Part shown: positions 13,468 through 22,155 of the stretch, in pieces
How positions within the stretch are numbered: the stretch's first letter is position 1
Layout: every line of letters begins with the position of its first letter
Assembly: GCA_963734055.1 (NCBI GenBank)
Contig: CAVTFQ010000010.1
Coordinates: 110,266 to 174,265 of the forward strand
Source of the DNA: CAIWHR01 sp963734055
Lineage (GTDB): Bacteria > Pseudomonadota > Gammaproteobacteria > Burkholderiales > Casimicrobiaceae
Length of the DNA stretch: 64,000 bases
Direction of reading: 5' to 3'
Made by a program: the position numbers and the translations under genes
The notes under the pieces: generated by a model
Seen by the model: the letters and a program-made list of their open reading frames with translations, nothing else
The model's database searches: none
What the model was told of the DNA's origin: nothing

Positions 13468-16011
13468 ATGAGCGTCGTCTACGAAATCGGGCCGTTCCGG
13501 CTCGACCCAGAGGCGAAGGTGATGACCCATGCCGGCGTGCAGACGCCGCTGGGCGCGCGCGCGGTCGCGGTGCTGGCGGCGCTGGTCGAGCGGCCGAACG
13601 AGTACGTGTCGAAGGCACAACTCGTCGACACGGCATGGCGGGGACTGGTCGTGGAGGAAGGAAACCTGACTGTCCAGATCTCCGCCATCCGGCGTGTGCT
13701 CCGTGAGACGCCCGGAGGCGAGCGGTGGGTCGAGACGCTGGCCCGACGCGGCTATCGTTTCGTCGGTCCCGTGACGCGCCTGCCGGACCTGCGGCTGCAC
13801 GGATCGGCGAGCGTGCGCACCAACCTGCCCGAGCCGCTGACTTCGTTCATCGGGCGCGAGCGCGAGTTGGTCGAGATCAAGCGACTGTTGACGGGAAGCC
13901 GCCTGTTGACGATCACCGGTACGGGCGGAATCGGCAAGACGCGTCTTGCGCAACAGGTGGCGGCCGAAGTGATGGATGCCTACCGCGACGGAGTGTGGCA
14001 GGTCGAGCTTGGATCGATCAGCAATCCGTTGCTTGTGCCCGTGTCGGTCGCGCAGGTGCTCGGTGTCCGGGAGCGTACTGGTGCGCCGCTCGTGGATACG
14101 CTGTGCGCGCATCTCAAGGCGCGCCAGTTGTTGCTGATCCTGGACAACTGCGAACACCTGCTCGATGCGTGCGCGACGCTTGCCGACGCGGTGCTACGCA
14201 ATGCCGCGGACACGACCATTGTCGCGACCAGTCGCGAGCCGTTGCACGTCGCCGGCGAGCAGACTTACCCGCTGCAGACGCTATCACTCCCCCAGTCATC
14301 GGCGAGCGCAGCAGCGGTGGCACGATCCGACGCGGTGCAACTCTTCGTGGAGCGGGCCCGGCGGCAGTTGCCCGACTTCGAATTGACCGCGGCCCGTGCC
14401 CCCGCTGTCGCCCAGTTATGCATCCACCTCGACGGCATTCCGCTGGCGTTGGAATTGGCCGCTGCCCGAATTCGCTCCCTATCGATCGAGCAGATCAACG
14501 CCCGATTGCACGATCGCTTCAAGCTGCTTACCAACGGAAACCGCACAGCGCTGCCTCGCCAGCAGACACTGCGCGCACTCGTCGACTGGAGCTACGACCT
14601 ACTGACCGATGCGGAGAAACTGCTCTTGCAGCGGCTATCCGTATTTGCCGGCGGGTGGACGTTGGAAGCGGCGGAGCAGGTCTGCGTCGGCGAGGGCATA
14701 GAGGGCCGCGAGGTCCTCGATCTGCTTACTTCGCTCTGCGACAAGAGCCTGGTGATGTCGGAGCAGAATGACGAACATCCTCGCTATCGGCTGCTGGAGA
14801 CGATGCGACAGTATGCCCGGGAGAAGCTGGTCGCGAGCGGGGGCGGCGAGCCGGTTCGGGGACGGCATCGGGATTACTTCCTGGTGCTGGCGGAGGAGGT
14901 TGAACCGAATCTGATGGGTGCCGAGCAGGGCGCGTGGCTGCAGCGTCTGGACGAGGAGCATGAGAACCTGCGGACTAGTCTCGACTCGAGCCTCGGGAAC
15001 GCCGGATCGGAAGCCGGGCTTCGGCTTTGCGCGGCGCTGCAGCGGTTCTGGATTACGAGGGGACATCTCTCGGAAGGCCGTGAGTGCTGTGAGCGCGTCC
15101 TGGCAAGGTCGGGGGGTGAGGAGCGAACGGAGGAGCGTGCGAAGGCACTCAATACGGCGGGCATACTGGCCTATTATCAAAGCGACTATCCGGCTGCCCG
15201 GACGCTGCACGAAGAAAGCCTGGCAATCCGTCGGCAATTGAACCACCGGAGGGGCATCGCCACCTCGCTGAACAGTCTGGGAAACGTGCTCTACGAAGTA
15301 GGCGAATTCGCCTCTGCGCAGGCCCTGCACGAGGAGAGCCTCGCGATCAAGCGGGAATTGGGGGACCGGAGGGGCATGGCCGCCTCACTGAACAACCTGG
15401 GGAATGTGGCCTTGGATCGGTGCGACTTTGCCTCTGCCCGGGCGCTCTACGAGGAGAGCCTGGCGATCAAGCGAGAACTGGGTGATCGCGGAGAAATCGC
15501 CACCTTGTTGAACAACTTGGGAAACGTGCTCTACGAAGAGGGCGATTACGTCACTGCGCAGGCCCTAGACGAAGAGAGCCTGGCGATCATGCGGGAACTG
15601 GGCGACCGGGCAGGCATCGCCAACTCGCTGAACAACCTTGGGAACCTTGCCTTCGAGCAGGGCGCATTTGGCTCTGCGCGGGTGCTGCATGAGGAGGGCC
15701 TGGCGATCGACCGCGAGTTGGGCGACAGGTGGGGAATTGCCTTCGCGCTGGAGGGACTGGCGGCGGTGGTCGCCGCTCTCGGCAACCCCCTCCGCGCCGC
15801 CCGCCTCTGGGGCGCGGCGGCGCGACTACGCGAGGAGATCGGTGCGCCGCTGCCGCCAAATGAACGGCCTCGCTACGTCCGGCGTGTTGCCGCGGCCCGC
15901 GCGGCCTTGGGAGATGACACTGCCTTCGACCGCTCCTGGCAGGAAGGTCGTACTTTGACGCTCGAGCACGCGATGGAGCTCGCATTGGAGAATAAAGTCG
16001 AGCGACCATGA
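13468..16011 (+). CDS. Winged-helix STAND ATPase regulator with TPR repeats
   Basis: This is a predicted signal-transducing transcription factor of 847 residues. Residues 1-100 form an OmpR/PhoB-type winged helix (VSKAQLVDTAWRG, then SAIRRVLRETPGG, ending in RRGYRFVGPV). Residues ~120-450 form an NB-ARC-like NTPase with Walker A TGTGGIGKT at ~150, Walker B LLLILDNCEHLL and the sensor region TTIVATSREPL. Residues ~555-800 are 40-residue tetratricopeptide units built on LNNLGNV and EESLAIKRELGDR. No signal peptide or membrane segment is visible. The start is ATG 13468; the upstream open frame is low-complexity. It is divergent from the di-haem pair and may regulate it, in line with common divergent regulator-target layouts (inference). 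Family members respond to unknown ligands through the TPR region. Confidence 0.88.
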   Translation: MSVVYEIGPFRLDPEAKVMTHAGVQTPLGARAVAVLAALVERPNEYVSKAQLVDTAWRGLVVEEGNLTVQISAIRRVLRETPGGERWVETLARRGYRFVGPVTRLPDLRLHGSASVRTNLPEPLTSFIGRERELVEIKRLLTGSRLLTITGTGGIGKTRLAQQVAAEVMDAYRDGVWQVELGSISNPLLVPVSVAQVLGVRERTGAPLVDTLCAHLKARQLLLILDNCEHLLDACATLADAVLRNAADTTIVATSREPLHVAGEQTYPLQTLSLPQSSASAAAVARSDAVQLFVERARRQLPDFELTAARAPAVAQLCIHLDGIPLALELAAARIRSLSIEQINARLHDRFKLLTNGNRTALPRQQTLRALVDWSYDLLTDAEKLLLQRLSVFAGGWTLEAAEQVCVGEGIEGREVLDLLTSLCDKSLVMSEQNDEHPRYRLLETMRQYAREKLVASGGGEPVRGRHRDYFLVLAEEVEPNLMGAEQGAWLQRLDEEHENLRTSLDSSLGNAGSEAGLRLCAALQRFWITRGHLSEGRECCERVLARSGGEERTEERAKALNTAGILAYYQSDYPAARTLHEESLAIRRQLNHRRGIATSLNSLGNVLYEVGEFASAQALHEESLAIKRELGDRRGMAASLNNLGNVALDRCDFASARALYEESLAIKRELGDRGEIATLLNNLGNVLYEEGDYVTAQALDEESLAIMRELGDRAGIANSLNNLGNLAFEQGAFGSARVLHEEGLAIDRELGDRWGIAFALEGLAAVVAALGNPLRAARLWGAAARLREEIGAPLPPNERPRYVRRVAAARAALGDDTAFDRSWQEGRTLTLEHAMELALENKVERP
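15250..15729 (+). repeat. Four exact-length 120-bp tandem repeats encoding TPR units
   Basis: Units start at 15250, 15370, 15490 and 15610. Each encodes 40 residues ending in RELGDR, with no length variation. The nucleotide sequence is also strongly conserved, for example GAGAGCCT followed by GCGATCA in successive units. A degenerate unit precedes the array and another follows it. The pattern fits tandem duplication within the gene. Confidence 0.9.
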
Positions 16012-16212
16012 CGAATACGCCCGTCGTGGGCGGATCGTGACGCAGCCTCCGTGGGCCCCTCCTACTGAAGCTTGGCTGCGAGCTGAAACGTCCGCATTCG
16101 GCGAACCCAATGTCCGCAGGGGGTCGGTGGCCGCCGCTCCCCTGCATCGGTCGAGTGGCTGCATTCGGTCGGTGACCGTCAAGTTCGGCGGTCGCCGACC
16201 GGCCCGGCGGGA

Positions 16213-16470
16213 CTACACCTCAGTCTGTTCGGCGATTTCCAGCGCGTCATCGACCTCGATTCCGAGGTATCTCACGGTGCTTTCAAGTTTCGTATGGCCG
16301 AGCAGGAGCTGAACGGCCCGAAGATTCCTGATGCGGCGATAGATCACAGTCGGCTTGGTGCGCCGCATTGAATGGGTGCCGTAGGCCGCCTGATCAAGCC
16401 CAATTGACCCCGCCCAGGTATGAACGATCCGGGAATACTGCCGGGTCGAAAGGTGAGGCGACGCCGACAT
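16213..16470 (-). pseudogene. Tyrosine recombinase (phage-type integrase) C-terminal fragment
   Basis: About 85 residues match the C-terminal catalytic part of a tyrosine recombinase. They include HLSTRQYSRIV, the box HSMRR (His-x-x-Arg), LLGHTKLESTVRYLG (second His and the catalytic Tyr) and the tail VDDALEIAEQTEV. The N-terminal domain and the first catalytic Arg are absent. Immediately upstream on the coding strand there is an in-frame stop, and nearby sequence is open only in another frame. It is therefore a remnant and not a functional integrase. Confidence 0.8.
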
Positions 16471-16857
16471 ATGTTATCGTGAAGCTGAGGACAGGCTGCT
16501 TACCGCCAAAGCGGACATCCGAAATCTCTTCATTCAATAGCGGAGCTAGATCGAGCACGGTTAGCAAGAGTGCGAACGGCGATTGCCGTACGGGAACGCG
16601 TGGAATCGGCCCTCATTCGGCGCCGGTGCGACCGAACAGGCAATGGGCATCTCCGCTGGTAGGAGTTAGCATTTTTGCTACCCACCCGCGCACTTGCCAA
16701 CCTCTGCCATGTACGAGCGCTCCCGGGTTCTGGCCAGCAACCTCGCTTCAGTAACGGAGCAGCGCAAGAAGAGGCATACGCGGGCGCTCACGACTCAACG
16801 CATATTGCTGGCGCTACCCCCCCTGACGCGCCGACACGGCCCGGCGTGCGGCGGTCT
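16471..16857. other. Degenerate region upstream of the integrase remnant
   Basis: This stretch has no intact gene. The - strand contains a short open stretch just upstream of the integrase fragment, with a peptide reading LAPLLNEEISDVRFGGK, in a different frame from the integrase. I cannot assign it. With the 200 bases after 16011, which hold an imperfect 14-bp hairpin (16167-16180/16187-16200), it looks like debris from past mobile-element activity. Confidence 0.4.
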
Positions 16858-18006
16858 TCAGTGCTTCCAGAATTCCTTCGACGCGATTCGCGCGCCTTCC
16901 GCCATCGCGGCCATCTTCGCCCACACGACGTCGGGATCGACCGCGGCCTGTCCGACCCAGGTGCCGAAGCCGCAGTCGCTCCCCGCCATCACGTTCTCCC
17001 GACCGACGAGCTTCGCGTAGCGGCCGATCCGCTGCGCGACGAGCTCCGGGTGCTCGATGAAGTTCGATTTCGACTCGATGACGCCCGGGATCAAGAGCTT
17101 GCCCTCGGGCAGCTTCACCTTCTCGAACAGGATCCACTCGTGCGCGTGGCGGGGGTTCGCCGCCTCGAGCGCGATCGCCGAGGGCCGCGCCTTGAACACG
17201 ATGTCGATCACGTCGGCGAGCGCGACGTCGCAATGATGCGGCCCTTCGTAGTTGCCCCAGCAGAGATGCATCCGAAGCTGCTCGGCCGGGATGTTCGCCA
17301 CTGCGTGGTTGAGCGCTTCGACATGGAGCGCCGCCTTCTTTCGCCACTCGGGCAGGCTCAGGTCCGCGTGCTGGATGTGCCGCCCCATCCCGAGGTCCGG
17401 GCAGTCGAGCTGCAGCACGATGCCCGCCTTCGCGACCGTCTCGTACTCGTGCCGCATCGCGTCGGCGATCGCGAACAGGTAAGCCTCCTCGGTCGGGTAG
17501 TGCTCGTTGCGGAAGAAGAGCGAGACGACGCCGGGCGACGCCGCCGACATGAACATCTCCTGCGCACCGACCTTCGCGAACGCCCGCCGCAGATGCTCGA
17601 CGTCGGTGCGGGCGGCCCCCGGGTCGCGCACGCCGATCGCGGCGTTGCACGCCGGCGTCTTGCGGCGCGAGCGGCCGGGATCGCCAAACACGCGCTTCGC
17701 TAGATTCGGGAAGCGGACCAGGTCCTGGTAGACGAACGTGTTGCCGGCGCCGCCGAACCCGGACAGGCGGTCCTTGATGTAGGTCGCGTAGCTCGGCTTG
17801 CTCATCTCGCCGTCGTTGATCACGTCGACGCCGGCTTCCGCCTGCTTCCGGACCACCTCCTCGACCGCGGACGCTACGCGCTCCTCGAGCGCCGCCGGAT
17901 CGACCGGCACCCCCTCCTCCTTCGCGTACATCGCGCGGATCAGGTCCTCGGGCCGCGGGAGGCTGCCGGTGTGCGTGGTGAGAAAGCGTTCGGTGCTGCG
18001 CTTCAT
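16858..18006 (-). CDS. MetE C-terminal-like (cobalamin-independent methionine synthase II family) protein
   Basis: This 382-residue TIM-barrel protein resembles the C-terminal catalytic half of cobalamin-independent methionine synthase and zinc-dependent alkyl transferases. It opens with TTHTGSLPRPEDL, as in this family. The likely zinc ligands are in LRMHLCWGNYEGPHHCD (His and Cys) and in MAGSDCGFGTW (Cys near the C terminus). It lacks the N-terminal folate-binding half of MetE, so methyl donor and acceptor are unknown. It begins 12 bases after the nagZ stop on the same strand, probably as the last gene of that operon. A role as a stand-alone methyltransferase, or in xenobiotic or sulfonium metabolism, cannot be decided from sequence. 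Confidence 0.82.
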   Translation of the reverse strand: MKRSTERFLTTHTGSLPRPEDLIRAMYAKEEGVPVDPAALEERVASAVEEVVRKQAEAGVDVINDGEMSKPSYATYIKDRLSGFGGAGNTFVYQDLVRFPNLAKRVFGDPGRSRRKTPACNAAIGVRDPGAARTDVEHLRRAFAKVGAQEMFMSAASPGVVSLFFRNEHYPTEEAYLFAIADAMRHEYETVAKAGIVLQLDCPDLGMGRHIQHADLSLPEWRKKAALHVEALNHAVANIPAEQLRMHLCWGNYEGPHHCDVALADVIDIVFKARPSAIALEAANPRHAHEWILFEKVKLPEGKLLIPGVIESKSNFIEHPELVAQRIGRYAKLVGRENVMAGSDCGFGTWVGQAAVDPDVVWAKMAAMAEGARIASKEFWKH

Positions 18007-18018
18007 TCGAATCCTCCG

Positions 18019-18999
18019 CTAGAGGGGGCACGGTCCCACGGGTCGCCCGGCGAGCGCCTGCATCCGGCGCGCGAGATCGGACGACGGCGCCGGCGGGCAC
18101 CAGCGCTCGAGCAGCTGATCCGTGGCGGCCATGTCGTTGCAGGCCAGCACGATGTCGCAGCCCGCGGCGCACGCACGCTCGGCCCGCGCGACGATGTCGC
18201 CGGCCCCCGCCGCGCCGGCCATCCCGAGGTCGTCGGAGAAGATCGCCCCGTCGAAGCCGAGTTGCTCACGCAGGATCCCCTGCAACCACTTGCGCGAATA
18301 ACCGGCCGGCTCGCCATCGACTGCGGCGAAGACGATGTGCGCCGGCATCATGCCCGCGATCCCCCGCTTGGCGAGGACCGCGAAGGGCACCAGATCGTCG
18401 ACGGCGATCCGCTCCAACGGACGCTCGTCCTGCGGCAGGGCGTCGTGCGAATCCGCGCTGACGTACCCGTGACCGGGGAAATGCTTGCCGACCGCCGCCA
18501 TCCCTCCGGTCGCGAGCCCGGCGCAGAGCGCGGCGGCGAGATGCGCGACGGCATTCGGGTTCCGATGGAAGGCCCGGTCGCCGATCACGGTACTCGCACC
18601 GTAGTCCAGGTCGAGGACCGGCGTGAAGCTGAAGTCGACGCCGCAGGCGCGGAGCTCCGAGGCGAGCGTCCATCCCGTGCGGGCGGCGTCGCGTGCGGCG
18701 GAGGCGACGTCGCGGTCCCAGAGCTCGCCCAGCGCGCGCATCGCCGGAATCGGCGTGAATCCTTCGCGGAAACGCTGGACGCGGCCGCCCTCGTGATCGA
18801 CGGCGATCAGGAGCGGCGGGTCGCGCAACGCGCGGACCTCCGCGCACAGGGCCCCGAGCTGCGCCGGCGAGGCGTAGTTGCGCGTGAACAGGATCGCGCC
18901 TCCGGTCAGCGGATGCGAGAGTCGTTCCCGGTCGGCGGCGGTGAGCTCCGGACCTTCCAGTCCCAGCATCACCGGCCCGCGCGGCATGGTTTCCGTCAC
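18019..18999 (-). CDS. nagZ: Beta-N-acetylhexosaminidase, peptidoglycan recycling
   Basis: This is a cytoplasmic glycoside hydrolase family 3 enzyme that removes GlcNAc from 1,6-anhydro-muropeptides. The 326 residues contain the family signatures AVDHEGGRVQRF, FTPVLDLDYG, the catalytic-loop KHFPGHGYVSADSHDALP (His/Asp acid-base pair) and the nucleophile Asp in IFSDDLGMAG. It lies directly downstream of pdxJ, where betaproteobacteria commonly have acpS followed by nagZ; acpS is missing here. The single-domain form is typical of Gram-negative bacteria. Confidence 0.95.
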   Translation of the reverse strand: MTETMPRGPVMLGLEGPELTAADRERLSHPLTGGAILFTRNYASPAQLGALCAEVRALRDPPLLIAVDHEGGRVQRFREGFTPIPAMRALGELWDRDVASAARDAARTGWTLASELRACGVDFSFTPVLDLDYGASTVIGDRAFHRNPNAVAHLAAALCAGLATGGMAAVGKHFPGHGYVSADSHDALPQDERPLERIAVDDLVPFAVLAKRGIAGMMPAHIVFAAVDGEPAGYSRKWLQGILREQLGFDGAIFSDDLGMAGAAGAGDIVARAERACAAGCDIVLACNDMAATDQLLERWCPPAPSSDLARRMQALAGRPVGPCPL

Positions 19000-19033
19000 G
19001 GTGACCCCACGCCTGCGGCTCGCGCCGCTGCGC

Positions 19034-19780
19034 TCACGCCGCCGCCTCGCGGATCAGCGCCTTCATCTGCCGCACCGCCTCGCGGAGGCCGCAGAACAGC
19101 GCGCGCGAGACGATCGCGTGGCCGATGTGCAGCTCGCGCACGCCCGGCAGCGCGGCGACCGGCTGGACGTTGAAATAGTTGAGCGCGTGGCCCGCGTTGA
19201 AGCGCATCCCGGCCTTCCGGATCGCGTCGCCGGCGGCGCGGATCTCGTCGAGACGCGCCACGACCGGCGCGCTCTCGCTGTCGCGTCCCTGCGCGTGGAA
19301 GGCGTGGGCATAGGGGCCCGTGTGCACCTCGCACACGCGCGCGCCGATGCGCGCGGCGGCCTCGATCTGCCGGAGGTCGGCGTCGATGAAGACGCTGGTG
19401 ACGATGCCCGCGTCGCCGAGGCGCCGCACGGCGTTGCGCAGCGTTGCCTCGTGCGCGACGACGTCGAGCCCGCCTTCGGTCGTGATCTCCTCGCGCCCCT
19501 CGGGCACGAGCATCGCCATCTCCGGCCTCACGGCGCAGGCGAACCCCAGCATCTCCTCCGTCGCCGCCATTTCGAGGTTGAGCTTGATGTGCGTGAGCTC
19601 GCGCAGCCGCCGCACGTCCTCGTCCTGGATGTGGCGGCGGTCCTCGCGCAGGTGGACGGTGATGCCGTCGGCGCCGCCGAGATGCGCTTCGACGGCCGCC
19701 CAGACGGGGTCGGGTTCGTGCGTGCGGCGCGCCTGACGCAGCGTCGCGACGTGATCGATGTTGACGCCGAGCTCAATCAT
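19034..19780 (-). CDS. pdxJ: Pyridoxine 5'-phosphate synthase
   Basis: This enzyme condenses 1-deoxyxylulose 5-phosphate with aminoacetone 3-phosphate in DXP-dependent vitamin B6 synthesis. The 248-residue TIM barrel starts IELGVNIDHVATLRQARRT. It also has DGITVHLREDRRHIQD, EVHTGPYA and the late LHIGHAIVSRALF, which are family signatures. The start overlaps the recO stop by 8 bases, showing translational coupling in the lepA-nagZ housekeeping string. Confidence 0.96.
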   Translation of the reverse strand: MIELGVNIDHVATLRQARRTHEPDPVWAAVEAHLGGADGITVHLREDRRHIQDEDVRRLRELTHIKLNLEMAATEEMLGFACAVRPEMAMLVPEGREEITTEGGLDVVAHEATLRNAVRRLGDAGIVTSVFIDADLRQIEAAARIGARVCEVHTGPYAHAFHAQGRDSESAPVVARLDEIRAAGDAIRKAGMRFNAGHALNYFNVQPVAALPGVRELHIGHAIVSRALFCGLREAVRQMKALIREAAA

Positions 19781-20534
19781 CCGGTCTTCCCGTTTCGTCC
19801 TCGAGGGCCTGCAGGTCCTGCACGACGCGCCGGCTCTCGACGCCGCGCTGCTCGAGATAGTGGTCGAGCACCTCGCGCATGAGCCGCTTGGCTTCCGCCG
19901 CCGTCGCCGCGTCCGGGTAGCGCTGCTCGGACAAGGCGATCAGCGTCATGCCGCGGACGATCGGGAGACGCGGCCCCGACGGCGGAGCATCGCGCCGCGG
20001 CCCGCGGTCGAATGCGTAATGGTAGCGTGCAGCGGGATCGACCGGCGCGCCGCTGTCGGCCTCGCGCACCAGCGGCAACGCGTAGCCCATCGCCGCGAGC
20101 AGCCGCACCTCGAACCGGCGCAGCACCGTCGCCTGGTCGCGGCCCGCGGCGAGGTCTGCGAGCGCCGTCTCGTAGTCGGCGAACAGGTCGGCGTGCGAAT
20201 CCTCGCGCGGCAGGAGCTTGAGCAGGAGCTCGTTCAGGTAGAAGCCGCACAGGAGCGCACTGCCCGCGACCCGCGGCAACCCGCCGCGCCACTCCGCGTG
20301 GAGGAGCGTCTTCAGCTCTTGCTGGCCCGACCACGAGAGCAGGAGCGGCTGGAACGCCTGCAAGAGCCCGCGCAGCTCGGAGCGCGGCCGCTTCGCCCCC
20401 CGAGCGACCAGCGCGACCCGCCCGTACTCGCGCGTGAACGCCTCGACGATGAGGCTCGTCTCGCGGTACGGATAGGCGTGCAGCACGAACGACGGCTGGT
20501 CGTCGCGGCGCAGTGGCTGGGCGCGCGGGGCCAT
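19773..20534 (-). CDS. recO: DNA repair protein RecO
   Basis: RecO is a mediator of RecA loading in the RecFOR pathway. The 253-residue protein has the N-terminal OB-fold pattern (PSFVLHAYPYRETSLIVEAFTRE) followed by RVALVARGAKRPRSELRGLL and a helical C-terminal domain with YLNELLLKLLPRED. The position between era and pdxJ is the standard betaproteobacterial arrangement. The start is ATG 20534, 15 bases after the era stop. Confidence 0.94.
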   Translation of the reverse strand: MAPRAQPLRRDDQPSFVLHAYPYRETSLIVEAFTREYGRVALVARGAKRPRSELRGLLQAFQPLLLSWSGQQELKTLLHAEWRGGLPRVAGSALLCGFYLNELLLKLLPREDSHADLFADYETALADLAAGRDQATVLRRFEVRLLAAMGYALPLVREADSGAPVDPAARYHYAFDRGPRRDAPPSGPRLPIVRGMTLIALSEQRYPDAATAAEAKRLMREVLDHYLEQRGVESRRVVQDLQALEDETGRPDD

Positions 20535-20549
20535 GAACCTATCTCGTCA

Positions 20550-21449
20550 TCAGTATCCAAGGCGGGTGAGCGACGCCTCGTCGTCGGCCCAGCCCTTGCG
20601 CACGCGGACCCACACCTCGAGGAAGATCTTGCCGCCGAACAGCCGCTCCATGTCGGCGCGCGCGCCGCTGGCGATCTCTTTCATCTTCGCGCCGCCGGCG
20701 CCGATCAGGATCGCGCGCTGGTTCGAGCGATCGACGAGCACCGTCGCCCGGATCCGGCGAACGTCGCCGTCGTGCGCGAACTCCTCGACCGCGACGGTCG
20801 TCTGGTAGGGGACCTCTTCGCCCAGCAGGCGGAAGATTTTCTCGCGGATGAACTCGGCGGCGAGGAAGCGTTCGTCGCGATCGGTGATCTCGTCGGCGCC
20901 GTAGATCGGCGGCGATTCGGGCAGCAGCGCGCGGAGCTCCGCGAGCAGCCGGTCGACGGCGAGACCGCTCCCCGCACTGACGGGGACGATCGCCGCGAAC
21001 GGACGAAGTGCAGCGAGGTCGGCCATCTGCGGCAGGAGCAAGTTCTTGTCGGCGAGCGCGTCGACCTTGTTGAGCGCGGCGACGATGCCGGCATTTGCGG
21101 GCACCAAATCCGCGACGGCGCGGTCGGCGGCGACGGTCCTTCCCGCCTCGAGCACGAGGACGACCGCGTCGACCGCCCCGAGGCTCTGCCTCACGGCGCG
21201 GTTCATCCGCTCGTTCAACCGCGACCGGTGCAGCGTCTGGAAACCCGGCGTGTCGACGAAGACGAACTGAGCGTCGGAGGTCGTCAGGATACCGGTGATC
21301 CGGTGGCGCGTCGTCTGCGCCTTCTTCGAAGTGATGCTGACCTTCTCGCCGACGAGACGGTTCAGGAGCGTCGACTTGCCGACGTTGGGACGGCCGACGA
21401 TCGCCACGTGTCCGCAGCGGAAGCCGCCCGCGGACGAGTCCTCAGCCAC
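20550..21449 (-). CDS. era: GTPase Era, 16S rRNA processing factor
   Basis: Era is an essential GTPase that binds the 3' end of 16S rRNA during 30S maturation. The G motifs are VGRPNVGKST (G1), a threonine-containing switch (QTTRHRITG), DTPGF (G3) and NKVD (G4). The C-terminal KH domain carries the RNA-binding loop ILIGAGGAKMKEI. I place the start at GTG 21449, which gives 299 residues and overlaps the rnc stop by 8 bases. The longer frame to 21530 adds only an Arg-rich stretch inside rnc. Confidence 0.95.
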   Translation of the reverse strand: MAEDSSAGGFRCGHVAIVGRPNVGKSTLLNRLVGEKVSITSKKAQTTRHRITGILTTSDAQFVFVDTPGFQTLHRSRLNERMNRAVRQSLGAVDAVVLVLEAGRTVAADRAVADLVPANAGIVAALNKVDALADKNLLLPQMADLAALRPFAAIVPVSAGSGLAVDRLLAELRALLPESPPIYGADEITDRDERFLAAEFIREKIFRLLGEEVPYQTTVAVEEFAHDGDVRRIRATVLVDRSNQRAILIGAGGAKMKEIASGARADMERLFGGKIFLEVWVRVRKGWADDEASLTRLGY

Positions 21450-22134
21450 GTCGCGCGATCCCCGGGACTGCCGTCGCCTCGGCGTAGGCCAGCGTCGCCG
21501 CCGCCTGCTCCGCCGCTCGTCGGCTCGCACCCGCGCCCACCGTGACGACCGCCAGCGCCGGAATGCGGCATTCGACGGTGAAGGTCTGCGCGTGCGCGTC
21601 CCCCGCCACGTCAGTCACGACGTACTCCGGCACGGCGATTCGCCGCGCCTGCAGCCATTCCTGGAGTCGCGTCTTCGGATCCTTCGACAGCGCCGCGGGG
21701 TCGAGCTCCGAGAGCAGCGGCGCGTAGGCGGCCTCGATCACGGCGGCCGCCGCGTCGAAGCCCGCGTCGAGGAAGATCGCGCCGAACACCGCCTCGAGCG
21801 CGTCGGCGAGGATCGACGGCCGCGTCGCGCCGCCGCTTCTGAGCTCTCCCTCCCCCAGACGCACCGCCGCGCCGACGTCGAGCGTGCGCGCGAGCGCCGC
21901 GAGCGTGTCGCGGTTGACGAGGCTCGCCCGAACGCGGGACAGGTCGCCCTCGGGGATCTCCGGAAAGCGGCGGTACAGCACCGCCGCGATGGCGCAGTTC
22001 AGGACGGCGTCGCCGACGAACTCGAGGCGCTCGTTGTGCCGGGCCCCGAAGCTCCGGTGGGTGAGCGCCTGCGCCAGGAGCTCCGGGCGGCGAAAGGCGT
22101 GGCCAAGGCGGTCACGCAGCGCGTCGGACGTCAT
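21442..22134 (-). CDS. rnc: Ribonuclease III
   Basis: This is a double-stranded-RNA endonuclease for rRNA and mRNA processing. The 230 residues contain the catalytic signature NERLEFVGDAVLN, the second acidic box ILADALEAVFGAIFLD and a C-terminal dsRNA-binding domain (DPKTRLQEWLQ to ASRRAAEQAAATLAY). It is followed by era with an overlap, and preceded by a DUF4845 gene, as in related bacteria. In many relatives RNase III autoregulates this transcript, but I see no obvious hairpin to support that here. Confidence 0.95.
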   Translation of the reverse strand: MTSDALRDRLGHAFRRPELLAQALTHRSFGARHNERLEFVGDAVLNCAIAAVLYRRFPEIPEGDLSRVRASLVNRDTLAALARTLDVGAAVRLGEGELRSGGATRPSILADALEAVFGAIFLDAGFDAAAAVIEAAYAPLLSELDPAALSKDPKTRLQEWLQARRIAVPEYVVTDVAGDAHAQTFTVECRIPALAVVTVGAGASRRAAEQAAATLAYAEATAVPGIARRG

Positions 22135-22155
22135 CCCGCCGCCGCAACCCTCGCG

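Noticed and set aside
15250..15729. CRISPR-like array
   Set aside because: The 120-bp periodicity is in codon register and encodes TPR units inside an intact gene; there are no short repeats with unique spacers.
20550..21530. Longer Era with an Arg-rich N terminus
   Set aside because: The extension lies entirely inside rnc. GTG 21449 gives the standard Era length and the usual overlap.
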